From an uncultured Bacilli bacterium (lineage in GTDB: Bacteria > Bacillota_I > Bacilli_A > RF39 > UBA660), in the NCBI GenBank assembly GCA_934098395.1, contig CAKOOM010000003.1, positions 232,343 to 296,342 on the forward strand: a stretch of DNA of 64,000 bases, in the 5' to 3' direction. Both the position numbers and the translations under genes were made by a program. This document shows, in pieces, positions 55,302-63,962 of the stretch (position 1 is the first letter of the stretch; each line of letters starts with the position of its first letter). The notes beneath the pieces were generated by a model. The model was not told the origin of the DNA. It was given only the letters and a program-made list of their open reading frames with translations, and searched no databases.

Positions 55302-55335
55302 TTGACATCCTAACTATTTTTTTTTGCGGTATCAT
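55302..55335 (+). promoter_or_regulatory. Promoter of paralogue 2 with T9 tract
   Basis: TTGACA (55302-55307) and TATCAT (55330-55335) are 22 bases apart, with nine T in a row (55317-55325). It is a copy of the promoter at 53292 with a longer tract. Confidence 0.5.
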
Positions 55336-55357
55336 GGTTATATGGTAGGTGAGATAG

Positions 55358-57115
55358 ATGAAAAATAGAAATATACTAACAATTTTATTAGTTTTAACCA
55401 TAATTTTTACCATAATGGGTGGCTCTTTAGCTTATTTTACTTGGCAAACTAGTGAATCTCAAAAGACAGTTGTAACTTTTACTATTGAAAACGAATTTTC
55501 ATGTTCTGCCGATGGTGGTGGAAATATATCTAGTGTAAATATTGCTCCAACAACATGTACTGGAAGTTATGCTCTCAAAAGAACCATTAAAGCTATGCCT
55601 AAGCTTTCGGTAGCTAGTCATATTTATATGGATTTATGGTTAGATATAAATGAGATAGGAACGGGTCTATCTAACAGTAATAACTTTAAATATGCTCTAA
55701 CTACCTCAAGTACTAGTTGTGAAACTGGATTGGTTACATCAGGAACATTTACTGGTACAAAAACCGGTGATAAGATATCGTTATTATCATCCCAAAAGTA
55801 TACCCAAACAATGACAGATACCTATTACTTATATATCTGGTTAGATAAAGCTGAAACAAGTACTGAGACGATGAATCAATCATTCAGTCTATCTCTAAAC
55901 GGTGAGTGTACTGATGAAGCGAAAGCATATAGCGAAAGTATTTTAAACGGAGCAGCACCTGAATTAGATGATGGCATGATACCGGTAGTCATAGATAACA
56001 GCGGTAGTGAAACAACAATTAAAACAATATCTAAAAATGACTCTAATTGGTATAATTATGAAAGTAAAAAATGGGCTAATGTCGTATTAACAACATCTTC
56101 ATCAAGAAGTAAATATCTAGATACTACAGATGTAGTTGTAGCCGAGTCAGATATATTGGCATATCTCGTATGGATACCTCGATATAAATATAAAATATGG
56201 ACTACGACAACAAGTAGTGAAGGTAGTGAACAAACAATCGATATTATATTCGAAGATAAAACAACCCCAAAGTCAACAGGCACTACGATAGGTAGTTATC
56301 GAACTCATCCAGCCTTTACTTTTGGTGATACCGAATTAAATGGTATCTGGGTAGGTAAGTTTGAAACGACAGGTGATGCCACAACACCAACCGTAAAACC
56401 TAATTTACAATCATTAAGAAGTCAGAAAGTGAGCGTGCAGTTTGCAACAGCCCAAAAATTCGGAACAAGTACATATGGTTCAACATCAAAAATAGACGCG
56501 CACATGATGAAAAATAGTGAATGGGGAGCTGTGGCATATTTATCACATTCAAAATATGGTGTAAATGAAGAAGTATATATCAATAATAGTTCTGATTATT
56601 ATACTGGAAGAAGTGGCGGTTCAACAAATTCAAGTTTAATTGCCAATGGAACATATACTTGGGATGGAAAAACAACAAGTGGAAGTTATGTCAGTGATAG
56701 AACCAAAGGAACAAAAGCTAGTACTACCGGTAATATAACTGGTGTATATGATATGTCCGGTGGAGCATGGGAATATGTAATGGGTTATTACAACGGAGCT
56801 AGTACAACATGGGGAGCATCATCAGATAGCAATTATGCGGGCTTTAGCAGTAAACCTGATAGCAAGTATTATGATGATTATACCACTACAAATACTTTAA
56901 CTGCCTGTGATGGTGGAATTTGTTACGGACATGCCTTATCTGAAACAGCTGGCTGGTATAGTGATTACGCGATCTTTGTTAATTCCAGTAATCCGTGGTT
57001 CGTACGTGGTGGTCACTACTACTCTGTGACTAATGCGGGTGCGTTCTACTCGCACTACTACAATGGTGGTGCGGGCAGCAACGGCTCGTTTCGCTTGGTT
57101 TTGTCCGCAGCTTGA
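55358..57115 (+). CDS. Large surface protein, paralogue 2
   Basis: The 585-residue protein has the same layout as paralogue 1 and is almost identical over the first 400 residues. Its C-terminal segment reads NPWFVRGGHYY, then AGAFYSHYYN and GSFRLVL, which is the arrangement seen in DGR-diversified C-type lectin proteins. It is two residues shorter than paralogue 1 in this segment. The residues at varying sites (Tyr, His, Ser, Asn, Phe) are those reachable from AAC/AAT template codons. It has the same ribosome site TAGGTGAG. Confidence 0.75.
   Translation: MKNRNILTILLVLTIIFTIMGGSLAYFTWQTSESQKTVVTFTIENEFSCSADGGGNISSVNIAPTTCTGSYALKRTIKAMPKLSVASHIYMDLWLDINEIGTGLSNSNNFKYALTTSSTSCETGLVTSGTFTGTKTGDKISLLSSQKYTQTMTDTYYLYIWLDKAETSTETMNQSFSLSLNGECTDEAKAYSESILNGAAPELDDGMIPVVIDNSGSETTIKTISKNDSNWYNYESKKWANVVLTTSSSRSKYLDTTDVVVAESDILAYLVWIPRYKYKIWTTTTSSEGSEQTIDIIFEDKTTPKSTGTTIGSYRTHPAFTFGDTELNGIWVGKFETTGDATTPTVKPNLQSLRSQKVSVQFATAQKFGTSTYGSTSKIDAHMMKNSEWGAVAYLSHSKYGVNEEVYINNSSDYYTGRSGGSTNSSLIANGTYTWDGKTTSGSYVSDRTKGTKASTTGNITGVYDMSGGAWEYVMGYYNGASTTWGASSDSNYAGFSSKPDSKYYDDYTTTNTLTACDGGICYGHALSETAGWYSDYAIFVNSSNPWFVRGGHYYSVTNAGAFYSHYYNGGAGSNGSFRLVLSAA
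56951..57112 (+). repeat. Candidate DGR variable region of paralogue 2
   Basis: Codons 532-585, GC-rich. Just beyond, TTGAAT and ATTCAA (57112-57134) can form a small hairpin, like those found after DGR variable regions. Confidence 0.6.
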
Positions 57116-57184
57116 ATGTAGTGAATTAATTCAACGAAATTTATATGTAGATACTTTTATTGTTTTCAAGAAATCATCATAGTA

Positions 57185-57222
57185 GTTTGATAAACCGAGT
57201 CAAATATGTTAAGATATCAAAC
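57185..57222 (+). promoter_or_regulatory. Inverted repeat upstream of the 196-aa gene
   Basis: GTTTGATA (57185-57192) and TATCAAAC (57215-57222) are perfect arms 22 bases apart. They may be an operator or part of a leader. Confidence 0.35.
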
Positions 57223-57259
57223 CGGTTGAGAGATTTTTCTCGCAAAAGGGGAGATATTA

Positions 57260-57850
57260 ATGATGAAAGAAATATTGCTAATAATAAAAGAACATATGGA
57301 TGATGATAAGTTCCTTTATAATTTTTTGGTTGAATTAGAAAAAAAGAATCTTCTTGATAAAGATATTATTGAACTTGTAACTAATATCGTTATCACACAT
57401 AACAATGCTGAATATCTTTGGAGAATAGATAATACCTTCGAAGAAGCACCAAGTGAAAAAATAGAACAAGCCATAATTAAAACTAAGAATCCAAAATACA
57501 TTTTCTTCTTTGCTACATATAATAAACCCACATCACTAATTAATTTAACTAAAGGATTAATCGAATCAGGAAGTGGAGAATATTTAAATTACATGGCTAT
57601 GTTTACTGATAATGCTCCAATTGAATTAATTAAAGAAGGAATCTTAACTACCAATGATGCTTATAATATTTATGATTTTTACACTGAGTTATGTAAGGGA
57701 GATTATAGCTTTATAGAACGTATTATTGAACTTAAAGATGTAGATATCTTAAGTAAATGCTTATTATTACCAATAAGTATAAATAAAAAACAAACTATCT
57801 TAGAATTACTTAACAAATTATATGAAGAAAAGCAAAACAAGGGAAAATAA
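57260..57850 (+). CDS. Helical repeat-like protein of unknown function
   Basis: The 196-residue soluble protein starts at 57260 (or the next ATG at 57263) behind GGGGAGA. It is almost entirely helical by composition, with segments such as EKIEQAIIKTKNPKYIFFFA and GLIESGSGEYLNYMAMF that look like short repeated helix pairs, resembling leucine-rich or HEAT-like variants. No family is recognised. It follows the paralogue pair but has its own leader. Confidence 0.6.
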   Translation: MMKEILLIIKEHMDDDKFLYNFLVELEKKNLLDKDIIELVTNIVITHNNAEYLWRIDNTFEEAPSEKIEQAIIKTKNPKYIFFFATYNKPTSLINLTKGLIESGSGEYLNYMAMFTDNAPIELIKEGILTTNDAYNIYDFYTELCKGDYSFIERIIELKDVDILSKCLLLPISINKKQTILELLNKLYEEKQNKGK

Positions 57851-57912
57851 TTTTTTCTCTTTTTTTCTTATATTTTATTATTATTTTTAATAAATTAAAC
57901 ATAATAATAACT

Positions 57913-58953
57913 ATGAAAACAATAAAAAAATATAATTTATACATCTTTATATCATCGTTTACTAGAAATATTATTGATGTATACTCTGTAATATATTTAT
58001 ATCAAAAAGGCATAAGCGTTAAAAATATTATTGCTATGTATTCATTAATTTATTTTTTTGGAACATTTATCAGTATCTTCAGTATTCAACTTGGTAATAA
58101 AATTGGTTATAAATATATCTTAATGTTATCCTCAATTGCTACTAGTATTTCTTTCTATATTTTAAGAACCAATAATAATCTATATCTAATATCCATTTTA
58201 TTATCCCTATCTATGTTTACCTATCATCCAATAAAACACTATTATGGTATTAAATTACTAAAATACAAAAGTCAAATAGGCAATACCCTAATAACTACCT
58301 ACATTGCCGCTCTCTTATCATCGTATATTGCCATCAAAGAAGTAAATATAATATATTTAGTAATTATCTCTATTATTGGTATCCTACCAGCTATATTTAT
58401 TGAAAAAGAAAAAACAACTAACATAACTTATCCTAAAACCTTACCCAAAAACAAAGTTAAATTCTTTATCTTAGATCAATTTAAAATACTATTTCTTTTA
58501 CTTGAACCATTATATCTATATATCTTAGCTAATAATTTAAAATATGTTGGTATTTTTAATATTATTCTAACTATTTCATCAATATTATGTATTATTGTTC
58601 TTACTAAAAAAGTAAATTTAAATAAAGCATACATTTATATTAATATATTTTTTGTAATCATCATTTTAATTAAATTAAATGTAACTAATAAATCTCTTCT
58701 TCTTTTATTAGCATTCTTTCAAGGCATTGGGATTAAGACTAATGAATTAGTAAGTAATATGAACTTATACGATCAAAATAAATTAACTAAAGGTTATATC
58801 ATTACTGCTGAAAAAATATTTTGTTTAACCAGAAGCTTAATATTAAGTATATTTTATTTTACTAACTTTTCATTGCGTATTGATCTCTACCTATTAACTA
58901 TAGGTATCTTTCTATTAAGCTTTGCATTTCATAAAAAAAGAGAATCATTTTAA
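57913..58953 (+). CDS. MFS-type membrane transporter, substrate unknown
   Basis: The 346-residue protein has about ten to twelve hydrophobic segments and the major facilitator layout, including a central basic loop (about 170-190). The ribosome site is poor. Its end overlaps the convergent rnhC gene by 9 bases. Similarity to characterised transporters is not visible. Confidence 0.65.
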   Translation: MKTIKKYNLYIFISSFTRNIIDVYSVIYLYQKGISVKNIIAMYSLIYFFGTFISIFSIQLGNKIGYKYILMLSSIATSISFYILRTNNNLYLISILLSLSMFTYHPIKHYYGIKLLKYKSQIGNTLITTYIAALLSSYIAIKEVNIIYLVIISIIGILPAIFIEKEKTTNITYPKTLPKNKVKFFILDQFKILFLLLEPLYLYILANNLKYVGIFNIILTISSILCIIVLTKKVNLNKAYIYINIFFVIIILIKLNVTNKSLLLLLAFFQGIGIKTNELVSNMNLYDQNKLTKGYIITAEKIFCLTRSLILSIFYFTNFSLRIDLYLLTIGIFLLSFAFHKKRESF

Positions 58954-59886
58954 AATTCTCTCAGTATTCTTAAAATTAAGTTTTGCAATTTCATCTAATT
59001 TATCTTTACCATATTTTTTGACTATATCTATACCTACGGTATCTACGGATGGAGAAGCTCCTTTCGGTAAAACTACTCCCACATTCTTACTAAGTTTATC
59101 CATTTCATTTAAAAAGACATATCTACTTATAAGTGAAGCACAAGCTACAGACAAGCATTGATCTTCTGCTTTAGTTAAAAAAGTAATATTATAAACTTTG
59201 TAACTAGCATCTTTTAAATGATTATAATAACTCTTTGGATTCTCAAACTGATCTACCACGATATAATCATAATTATATTTTTTACTGCTAACAAACTCAG
59301 ATAATACTTTATTATGAAGTATAGCCTTCATTTTATTCATATTCATATCACTACTATAAACTTTATTGTATTGTTTATTACTAAGTACAAAAGTATGATA
59401 GGGTATTCTCTTAATAATCTTTGGAACAACCTTCAAAATATCACTATCACTCATTTTCTTCGAATCTTTTACTCCAAGTTCTAACAAGTAATCTACATCC
59501 TCACGTGTTACATAAGTAGCACTAACAACTATTGGACCAAAAAAATCTCCTGTACCAACTTCATCACTTCCAATTGAACTAATCTTAAGTGGAATCTTTC
59601 TCACGGTTTCTTTCTTCTCTTTCTTATCGTCACTACTACTAACTTTAGCACTACCAGAGTTTATCTTTTCCGTCTCAATCCAAAAATCTGCCGCCAAATC
59701 AGCATCTCTTCCCTGAAATACCACTTTACCAGACTGATACAGTGTAACGACCGTATCACCATCTACTGCTTGAAACAATGCATACTGTGGAGTCTTTTCT
59801 CGTTTGAAATCTTCAAAATAATCCACCATCATATCTCTAGTTTTATCTCCAACAACCAAAACCTTAGTAATTACTTTATTAGCCAT
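58945..59886 (-). CDS. rnhC: Ribonuclease HIII
   Basis: Degrades RNA in RNA-DNA hybrids. The 313-residue protein has the N-terminal TBP-like domain (about 1-95) and a catalytic domain with SIGSDEVGTGDFFGP, the GVKDSKKMSD segment, YIVVDQF and the late KGASPSVDTVG. It starts behind GAGGTG. The convergent MFS gene overlaps its end. Confidence 0.94.
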   Translation of the reverse strand: MANKVITKVLVVGDKTRDMMVDYFEDFKREKTPQYALFQAVDGDTVVTLYQSGKVVFQGRDADLAADFWIETEKINSGSAKVSSSDDKKEKKETVRKIPLKISSIGSDEVGTGDFFGPIVVSATYVTREDVDYLLELGVKDSKKMSDSDILKVVPKIIKRIPYHTFVLSNKQYNKVYSSDMNMNKMKAILHNKVLSEFVSSKKYNYDYIVVDQFENPKSYYNHLKDASYKVYNITFLTKAEDQCLSVACASLISRYVFLNEMDKLSKNVGVVLPKGASPSVDTVGIDIVKKYGKDKLDEIAKLNFKNTERILK

Positions 59887-59967
59887 AAATACACCTCATT
59901 TACATTTTAACACATTTTTCTTTATTTTTGTCATAATTTATTATATAATTAACATATGGAGGTCGAT

Positions 59968-60675
59968 ATGAATATAAATATAATTGATGCAATAATCATC
60001 TTAATCATCCTATTAGGCGGAGTAGTAGGTTTCAAAGAAGGAGTAATAAAAAAATTAACTAGTGTCGTAGGACTAGTCTTAGTAGTAGTCTTATCATTCT
60101 CACTAAAAAATTATTTATCCGTATTCTTCTATGAAAACTTACCATTCTTCGATTTATGGGGAGCATTCAAAGGTATCCAAGTACTAAACATTGTATTCTA
60201 TGAAATGTTAGCATTCGTCTTAATTGCCGCTATTCTAACCATCGTATATCGTGTATTATTAGGAATAACTGGAATAATTGAAAAAGTATTAAAAGCTACA
60301 ATAATTCTAAGTATCCCATCTAAAATACTCGGATTCTTCGTAGGATTAATCGAATATTATATCTGGATATATGTTTTCCTATTTATTTTAACTCTCCCTA
60401 TCATAAATATGAAAGAAGTATACGAGTCAAAAACAGCTATCTTTATTATTGAAAAAACTCCATATTTATCAAAATATACTAATAAAACCGTTGAAGTATA
60501 TAACGATTTATACAGTGTAATTGATAATAAAGAAAATAAGAGTAATGCTAAAGTAAATGAAGAAGCCATGGATGTAATGTTAAAGCACGAAATAATTACC
60601 AAAGAATCAGCTAAAAAATTAATCGAAAGAAACAAAGTATATATCGAAGATGATAGTTTCTTAAATAAATACTAA
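59968..60675 (+). CDS. cvpA: CvpA family membrane protein
   Basis: The 235-residue protein has four membrane segments (about 3-105 and 120-150) with the family start IIDAIIILIILLGGVVGFKEG. Function is unclear in bacteria without colicin V. The ATG at 59968 follows ATGGAGG. Synteny rnhC/cvpA/trxA resembles Bacillus, with zapA, polX and mutS2 missing. Confidence 0.85.
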   Translation: MNINIIDAIIILIILLGGVVGFKEGVIKKLTSVVGLVLVVVLSFSLKNYLSVFFYENLPFFDLWGAFKGIQVLNIVFYEMLAFVLIAAILTIVYRVLLGITGIIEKVLKATIILSIPSKILGFFVGLIEYYIWIYVFLFILTLPIINMKEVYESKTAIFIIEKTPYLSKYTNKTVEVYNDLYSVIDNKENKSNAKVNEEAMDVMLKHEIITKESAKKLIERNKVYIEDDSFLNKY

Positions 60676-60691
60676 TTTGAAGGAGGAATAT

Positions 60692-60988
60692 ATGGAAATA
60701 ATTCACTTAGAAAATCAAAATTTTGATGACTTAATAAACTCAGAAGATAAAGTACTTGTTGACTTTTATGCTAACTGGTGTGGTCCCTGTAAAATGTTAT
60801 CACCCATGTTAGAAAAAGCCGAAAGTGAAATTAAAGTAATTAAAGTCGATGTTGACAAACACGAAAAACTTGCCAGAACCTATGGTGTTATGAGTATTCC
60901 AACCATTATATTATTTTCATCTGGTAAAGAGCAAAAAAGAAACATTGGTTTTATTGATAAAGAAAGAATCGAAAAATTTTTAAATTAG
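60692..60988 (+). CDS. trxA: Thioredoxin
   Basis: The 98-residue protein has the WCGPC active site (Cys30, Cys33), the cis-Pro loop SIPTIILF and the usual length. The ATG at 60692 follows AAGGAGGAA. trxB at the end of the window could reduce it. Confidence 0.95.
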   Translation: MEIIHLENQNFDDLINSEDKVLVDFYANWCGPCKMLSPMLEKAESEIKVIKVDVDKHEKLARTYGVMSIPTIILFSSGKEQKRNIGFIDKERIEKFLN

Positions 60989-61003
60989 TGTATCAAAAAA
61001 AAG

Positions 61004-61032
61004 TTGACAGCATAAATATAATATGATATTAT
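61004..61032 (+). promoter_or_regulatory. Sigma-A promoter of rpsP
   Basis: TTGACA (61004-61009), 17 bases, TATTAT (61027-61032). Confidence 0.75.
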
Positions 61033-61058
61033 ATTAAACGTGTGAAGGAGGAATAAAC

Positions 61059-61331
61059 ATGGCAGTAAAAATGAGATTAAAAAGAATGGGAGCAAAGAAA
61101 GCACCATTTTACAGAGTAGTAGTTGCTGATTCAAGAAGTCCAAGAGACGGAAAATTCATCGAATTAATTGGAACATACAATCCATTAACAACTCCTGCTG
61201 AAATTAAAATAAATGAAGAATTAGCTTTAGAATGGTTAAAAAAAGGAGCTATTCCAACTGATACTGTAAAGAATTTATTAAGTAAATCAGGAATCATGAA
61301 AAAATTTCATGAAACAAAATTAGGTAAATAA
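61059..61331 (+). CDS. rpsP: 30S ribosomal protein S16
   Basis: The 90-residue protein starts [20 protein letters not shown] and has [14 protein letters not shown]. It starts behind GAAGGAGGAA and overlaps khpA by one base. Confidence 0.96.
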   Translation: MAVKMRLKRMGAKKAPFYRVVVADSRSPRDGKFIELIGTYNPLTTPAEIKINEELALEWLKKGAIPTDTVKNLLSKSGIMKKFHETKLGK

Positions 61332-61579
61332 TGAATTTAGTAGCATTAACCGAAGCAATTATTAAAAAAATCGTTTCAGATCCCGAATCAGTATCAATTA
61401 AAGAATTCGATACTGAAGAAGAAAATACTATTCAAATAGAAGTATTAATATCTTCTAGCGACATGGGTAAAGTAATTGGTAAAAACGGTAAAATAATTAA
61501 TAGTATCAGAACAATTGTTCAAGCAGCATCTTCACTTGAAGATAATAAAAGAGTAAAAATAAATGTTGATTCATACTAA
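61331..61579 (+). CDS. khpA: KH-domain RNA-binding protein KhpA
   Basis: The 82-residue protein (YlqC) has one KH domain with the GKVIGKNGKII loop. With KhpB it binds RNA and affects cell division in Gram-positive bacteria. It overlaps rpsP by one base. rimM and trmD, which usually follow, are missing here. Confidence 0.92.
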   Translation: MNLVALTEAIIKKIVSDPESVSIKEFDTEEENTIQIEVLISSSDMGKVIGKNGKIINSIRTIVQAASSLEDNKRVKINVDSY

Positions 61580-61603
61580 AAAGCAGAAATGCTTTTTATT
61601 TTT
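61578..61603 (+). terminator. Terminator after khpA
   Basis: An 8-bp stem (61578-61585 with 61590-61597), a GAAA loop and T residues. Confidence 0.8.
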
Positions 61604-61699
61604 CTATTAATTATGAGAAAATATGAAAAAAATGTCTAATCACTTTAAAAGAAAAAATAACTATGTTATAATAAATAAAAATTAATAAGGAGAGATAAC

Positions 61700-62179
61700 A
61701 TGTCAAAAAAAATAATAATCGAAGCTGAAGACGCTGAAGTAAAAAAAGTAGAAAAGAACATTCATAAATATAGTTATCATCATTTAGTAGATAACAAAGT
61801 AGTAGAATGGTTAATATATATGATTGGCTATGCCATTGTTTTAATAACTGTCTCAAAATTATTCCAATCATTTACCATTAATACTAGTCATTTCGGAATA
61901 TATGCTTTTTTAGCAGCTATAATTATATATATTCTTAATCAAACAGTAAAACCATTAATAAATTATATAACTATTCCTCTAACTATAATTACTTGGGGTA
62001 TGTTATATCCACTATCCAATGTTATAATATTATATATTACCAGTCTCATTCTAGGTAAATCAAACTTTTCATTAAATGGTATCATCCCAACATTCTTTAT
62101 AGCAATTTTTATCTCATTTTTAAATATCTTAATGGAAGGTTTTGTTATAAAACCAATAACTAATAGGAAGAACAAATAA
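61700..62179 (+). CDS. YvlD-like (phage-holin-4 superfamily) membrane protein
   Basis: The 159-residue protein has a charged start and four membrane segments. The KPLINYITIPLTIITWGMLYPLSN segment is typical of the YvlD/pfam04020 family. Despite the family name it is a normal chromosomal gene, often near lgt as here. It overlaps lgt by one base. Function is unknown. Confidence 0.8.
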   Translation: MSKKIIIEAEDAEVKKVEKNIHKYSYHHLVDNKVVEWLIYMIGYAIVLITVSKLFQSFTINTSHFGIYAFLAAIIIYILNQTVKPLINYITIPLTIITWGMLYPLSNVIILYITSLILGKSNFSLNGIIPTFFIAIFISFLNILMEGFVIKPITNRKNK

Positions 62180-62967
62180 TGAGTAGAGTATTATTCAGTA
62201 TTGGACCAATACATATATATTATTACTCTATAACGATGCTTCTTGCCATTATAACTGGAGTATACCTATCAATGAGAGAAGCCCATCATCAAAAAGTATT
62301 TACATATTTTGAAGATTTACTATTTAAATTAATAATATTTGGTATCATTGGAGCAAGAATTTATTATGTAGTCTTTAATTTTTCAGTATATAAAGATGAT
62401 ATCCTATCAATATTTAAAATATGGGAAGGTGGTCTAGCCATATATGGCGCCATCATAGCAGGATTTATAACAATAATATTTAACTCTAAAAAGCAAAATA
62501 TCAGTATTCTTAAAACCACTGACATAATAGTACCAGGCCTAATATTAGCTCAAGCTATTGGTAGATGGGGGAATTTCTTTAATAAGGAAGCCCACGGTGC
62601 CATCGTATCATTAGATTACCTTAAAAGTTATCATCTTCCGGATTTCATTATTAACGGCATGTATATAAATGGTTCCTATTATGAACCAACATTTCTATAT
62701 GAATCCATCTGGTGTTTATTAGGGTTTATTCTATTACTAATTCTAAGAAATATTATCAAAAGAAAAGAAGGTATAATAACATATACATATTTTATCTGGT
62801 ACGGCATTGGTAGACTAATTATTGAAGGATTAAGAACAGATAGCTTATATTTAGGAAGCATTAGAATAAGTCAATTAGTATCTATCATCTTAATCATATC
62901 AGGTATAATAGGTATAATCTTATCAATAATAAAAAATATAAGGAGGAAACATGAAACAAAATCATGA
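62179..62967 (+). CDS. lgt: Prolipoprotein diacylglyceryl transferase
   Basis: Transfers a diacylglyceryl group to the lipobox Cys of preprolipoproteins. The 262-residue protein has about seven membrane segments, GARIYYVVFN, GGLAIYGAIIAG and the signature GRWGNFFNKEAHG, and a late WYGIGRLIIEGLRTDSL. It would modify lipoproteins such as the one at 38742. It overlaps trxB by 17 bases. Confidence 0.95.
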   Translation: MSRVLFSIGPIHIYYYSITMLLAIITGVYLSMREAHHQKVFTYFEDLLFKLIIFGIIGARIYYVVFNFSVYKDDILSIFKIWEGGLAIYGAIIAGFITIIFNSKKQNISILKTTDIIVPGLILAQAIGRWGNFFNKEAHGAIVSLDYLKSYHLPDFIINGMYINGSYYEPTFLYESIWCLLGFILLLILRNIIKRKEGIITYTYFIWYGIGRLIIEGLRTDSLYLGSIRISQLVSIILIISGIIGIILSIIKNIRRKHETKS

Positions 62968-63841
62968 TGTAATAATAATTGGTTCAGGCATCGCCGGAAT
63001 GACTGCAGCTATATATTTAAAAAGGGGAGGATTAAATCCTCTAATAATCGAAGAAAGTGCCCCAGGTGGACAATTAAATCGTATATCAACAATTGAAAAC
63101 TATCCCGGTTTTGTAAAAATTACCGGTCCCGATTTAACAAACGAAATATACGAACAAGTAGAAAACCTTGAAATAGAGTACTTATTTGACAAAGTAATAA
63201 AAACTGAACTCCAAGGCGAAACAAAAAAAATAATTACTGTAAATCACGAATTAACTTGTAACTATCTTATAATAGCAACCGGAAGACTAAGTAAAAAGCT
63301 CTTTTCAGAAGATGAACGTTACTTAGGAAAAGGAATAAGTTACTGTGCTACATGCGATGGCCCTCTATATAAAGATAAAGATGTAGCTGTTGTCGGCGGT
63401 GGCAACAGTGCCCTAGAAGAAGCTTTATATTTATCTGATATATGCAAAAGTGTTACTTTAATTCATCGAAGAGATAAATTTAGAGGAGAACAAGTTCTAA
63501 TAGATAAAGTTTTATCTAAAAAAAATATAAAATGTGTGTATAATTCCAATATAAGTGAATATAATATAGAGAATGGTAAGTTAACATCTATTTTGTTAGA
63601 TGATAATAGCCAAATAGATGTAACAGGACTATTCATATCAATTGGAAGCGTACCAAGTGCTGATGTCTTTGATGTTGAAAAAGATAAAGGTTTTATTATC
63701 GTAAACAAAGACTGCATGACTAACATCGATAATGTCTATGCTTGCGGTGATGTAATAAAAAAAGATGTTTATCAATTAACAACTGCTGCATCAGAAGGTA
63801 CCATAGTAGCATATAGCATAATAAAAAAGAATAAAAAGTAG
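62951..63841 (+). CDS. trxB: Thioredoxin reductase
   Basis: Reduces thioredoxin using NADPH and FAD. The 296-residue protein has the FAD motif GSGIAGMTAA, the redox CATC (Cys132, Cys135), the NADPH motif GGGNSALEEAL with HRRDKFR, and the late ACGDVIKKDVYQLTTAASEG. It starts inside lgt behind AAGGAGGAAAC. Confidence 0.94.
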   Translation: MKQNHDVIIIGSGIAGMTAAIYLKRGGLNPLIIEESAPGGQLNRISTIENYPGFVKITGPDLTNEIYEQVENLEIEYLFDKVIKTELQGETKKIITVNHELTCNYLIIATGRLSKKLFSEDERYLGKGISYCATCDGPLYKDKDVAVVGGGNSALEEALYLSDICKSVTLIHRRDKFRGEQVLIDKVLSKKNIKCVYNSNISEYNIENGKLTSILLDDNSQIDVTGLFISIGSVPSADVFDVEKDKGFIIVNKDCMTNIDNVYACGDVIKKDVYQLTTAASEGTIVAYSIIKKNKK

Positions 63842-63857
63842 AAAAAAAAGATAGTTT

Positions 63858-63962
63858 TAATATACCAAACTACCATAAATTTATTGTATTTTCATAAATT
63901 TAAATATTTTTTCAAAAAAATGAAAAAAAGTGTTGACAAGGTTCTAATAGTTTGGTATATTA
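63858..63962. repeat. Long-spaced 15-bp inverted repeat
   Basis: Perfect 15-base arms (63858-63872 and 63948-63962) are 75 bases apart. The right arm covers the -10 of the promoter below, so a looping operator is possible. Confidence 0.6.
63933..63961 (+). promoter_or_regulatory. Sigma-A promoter for a gene beyond the window
   Basis: TTGACA (63933-63938), 17 bases, TATATT (63956-63961). A small hairpin (63972-63977 with 63983-63988) follows in the leader. The downstream gene is outside the window. Confidence 0.75.

Noticed and set aside
53233..57259. Search for a reverse transcriptase or template repeat near the variable genes
   Set aside because: No YxDD-type reverse transcriptase or second copy of the GC-rich tail besides the two genes was seen here, so the DGR idea remains a hypothesis.
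61700..62179. Possible prophage because of the phage-holin family name
   Set aside because: The YvlD branch of this family is chromosomal and commonly beside lgt. No other phage gene is nearby.
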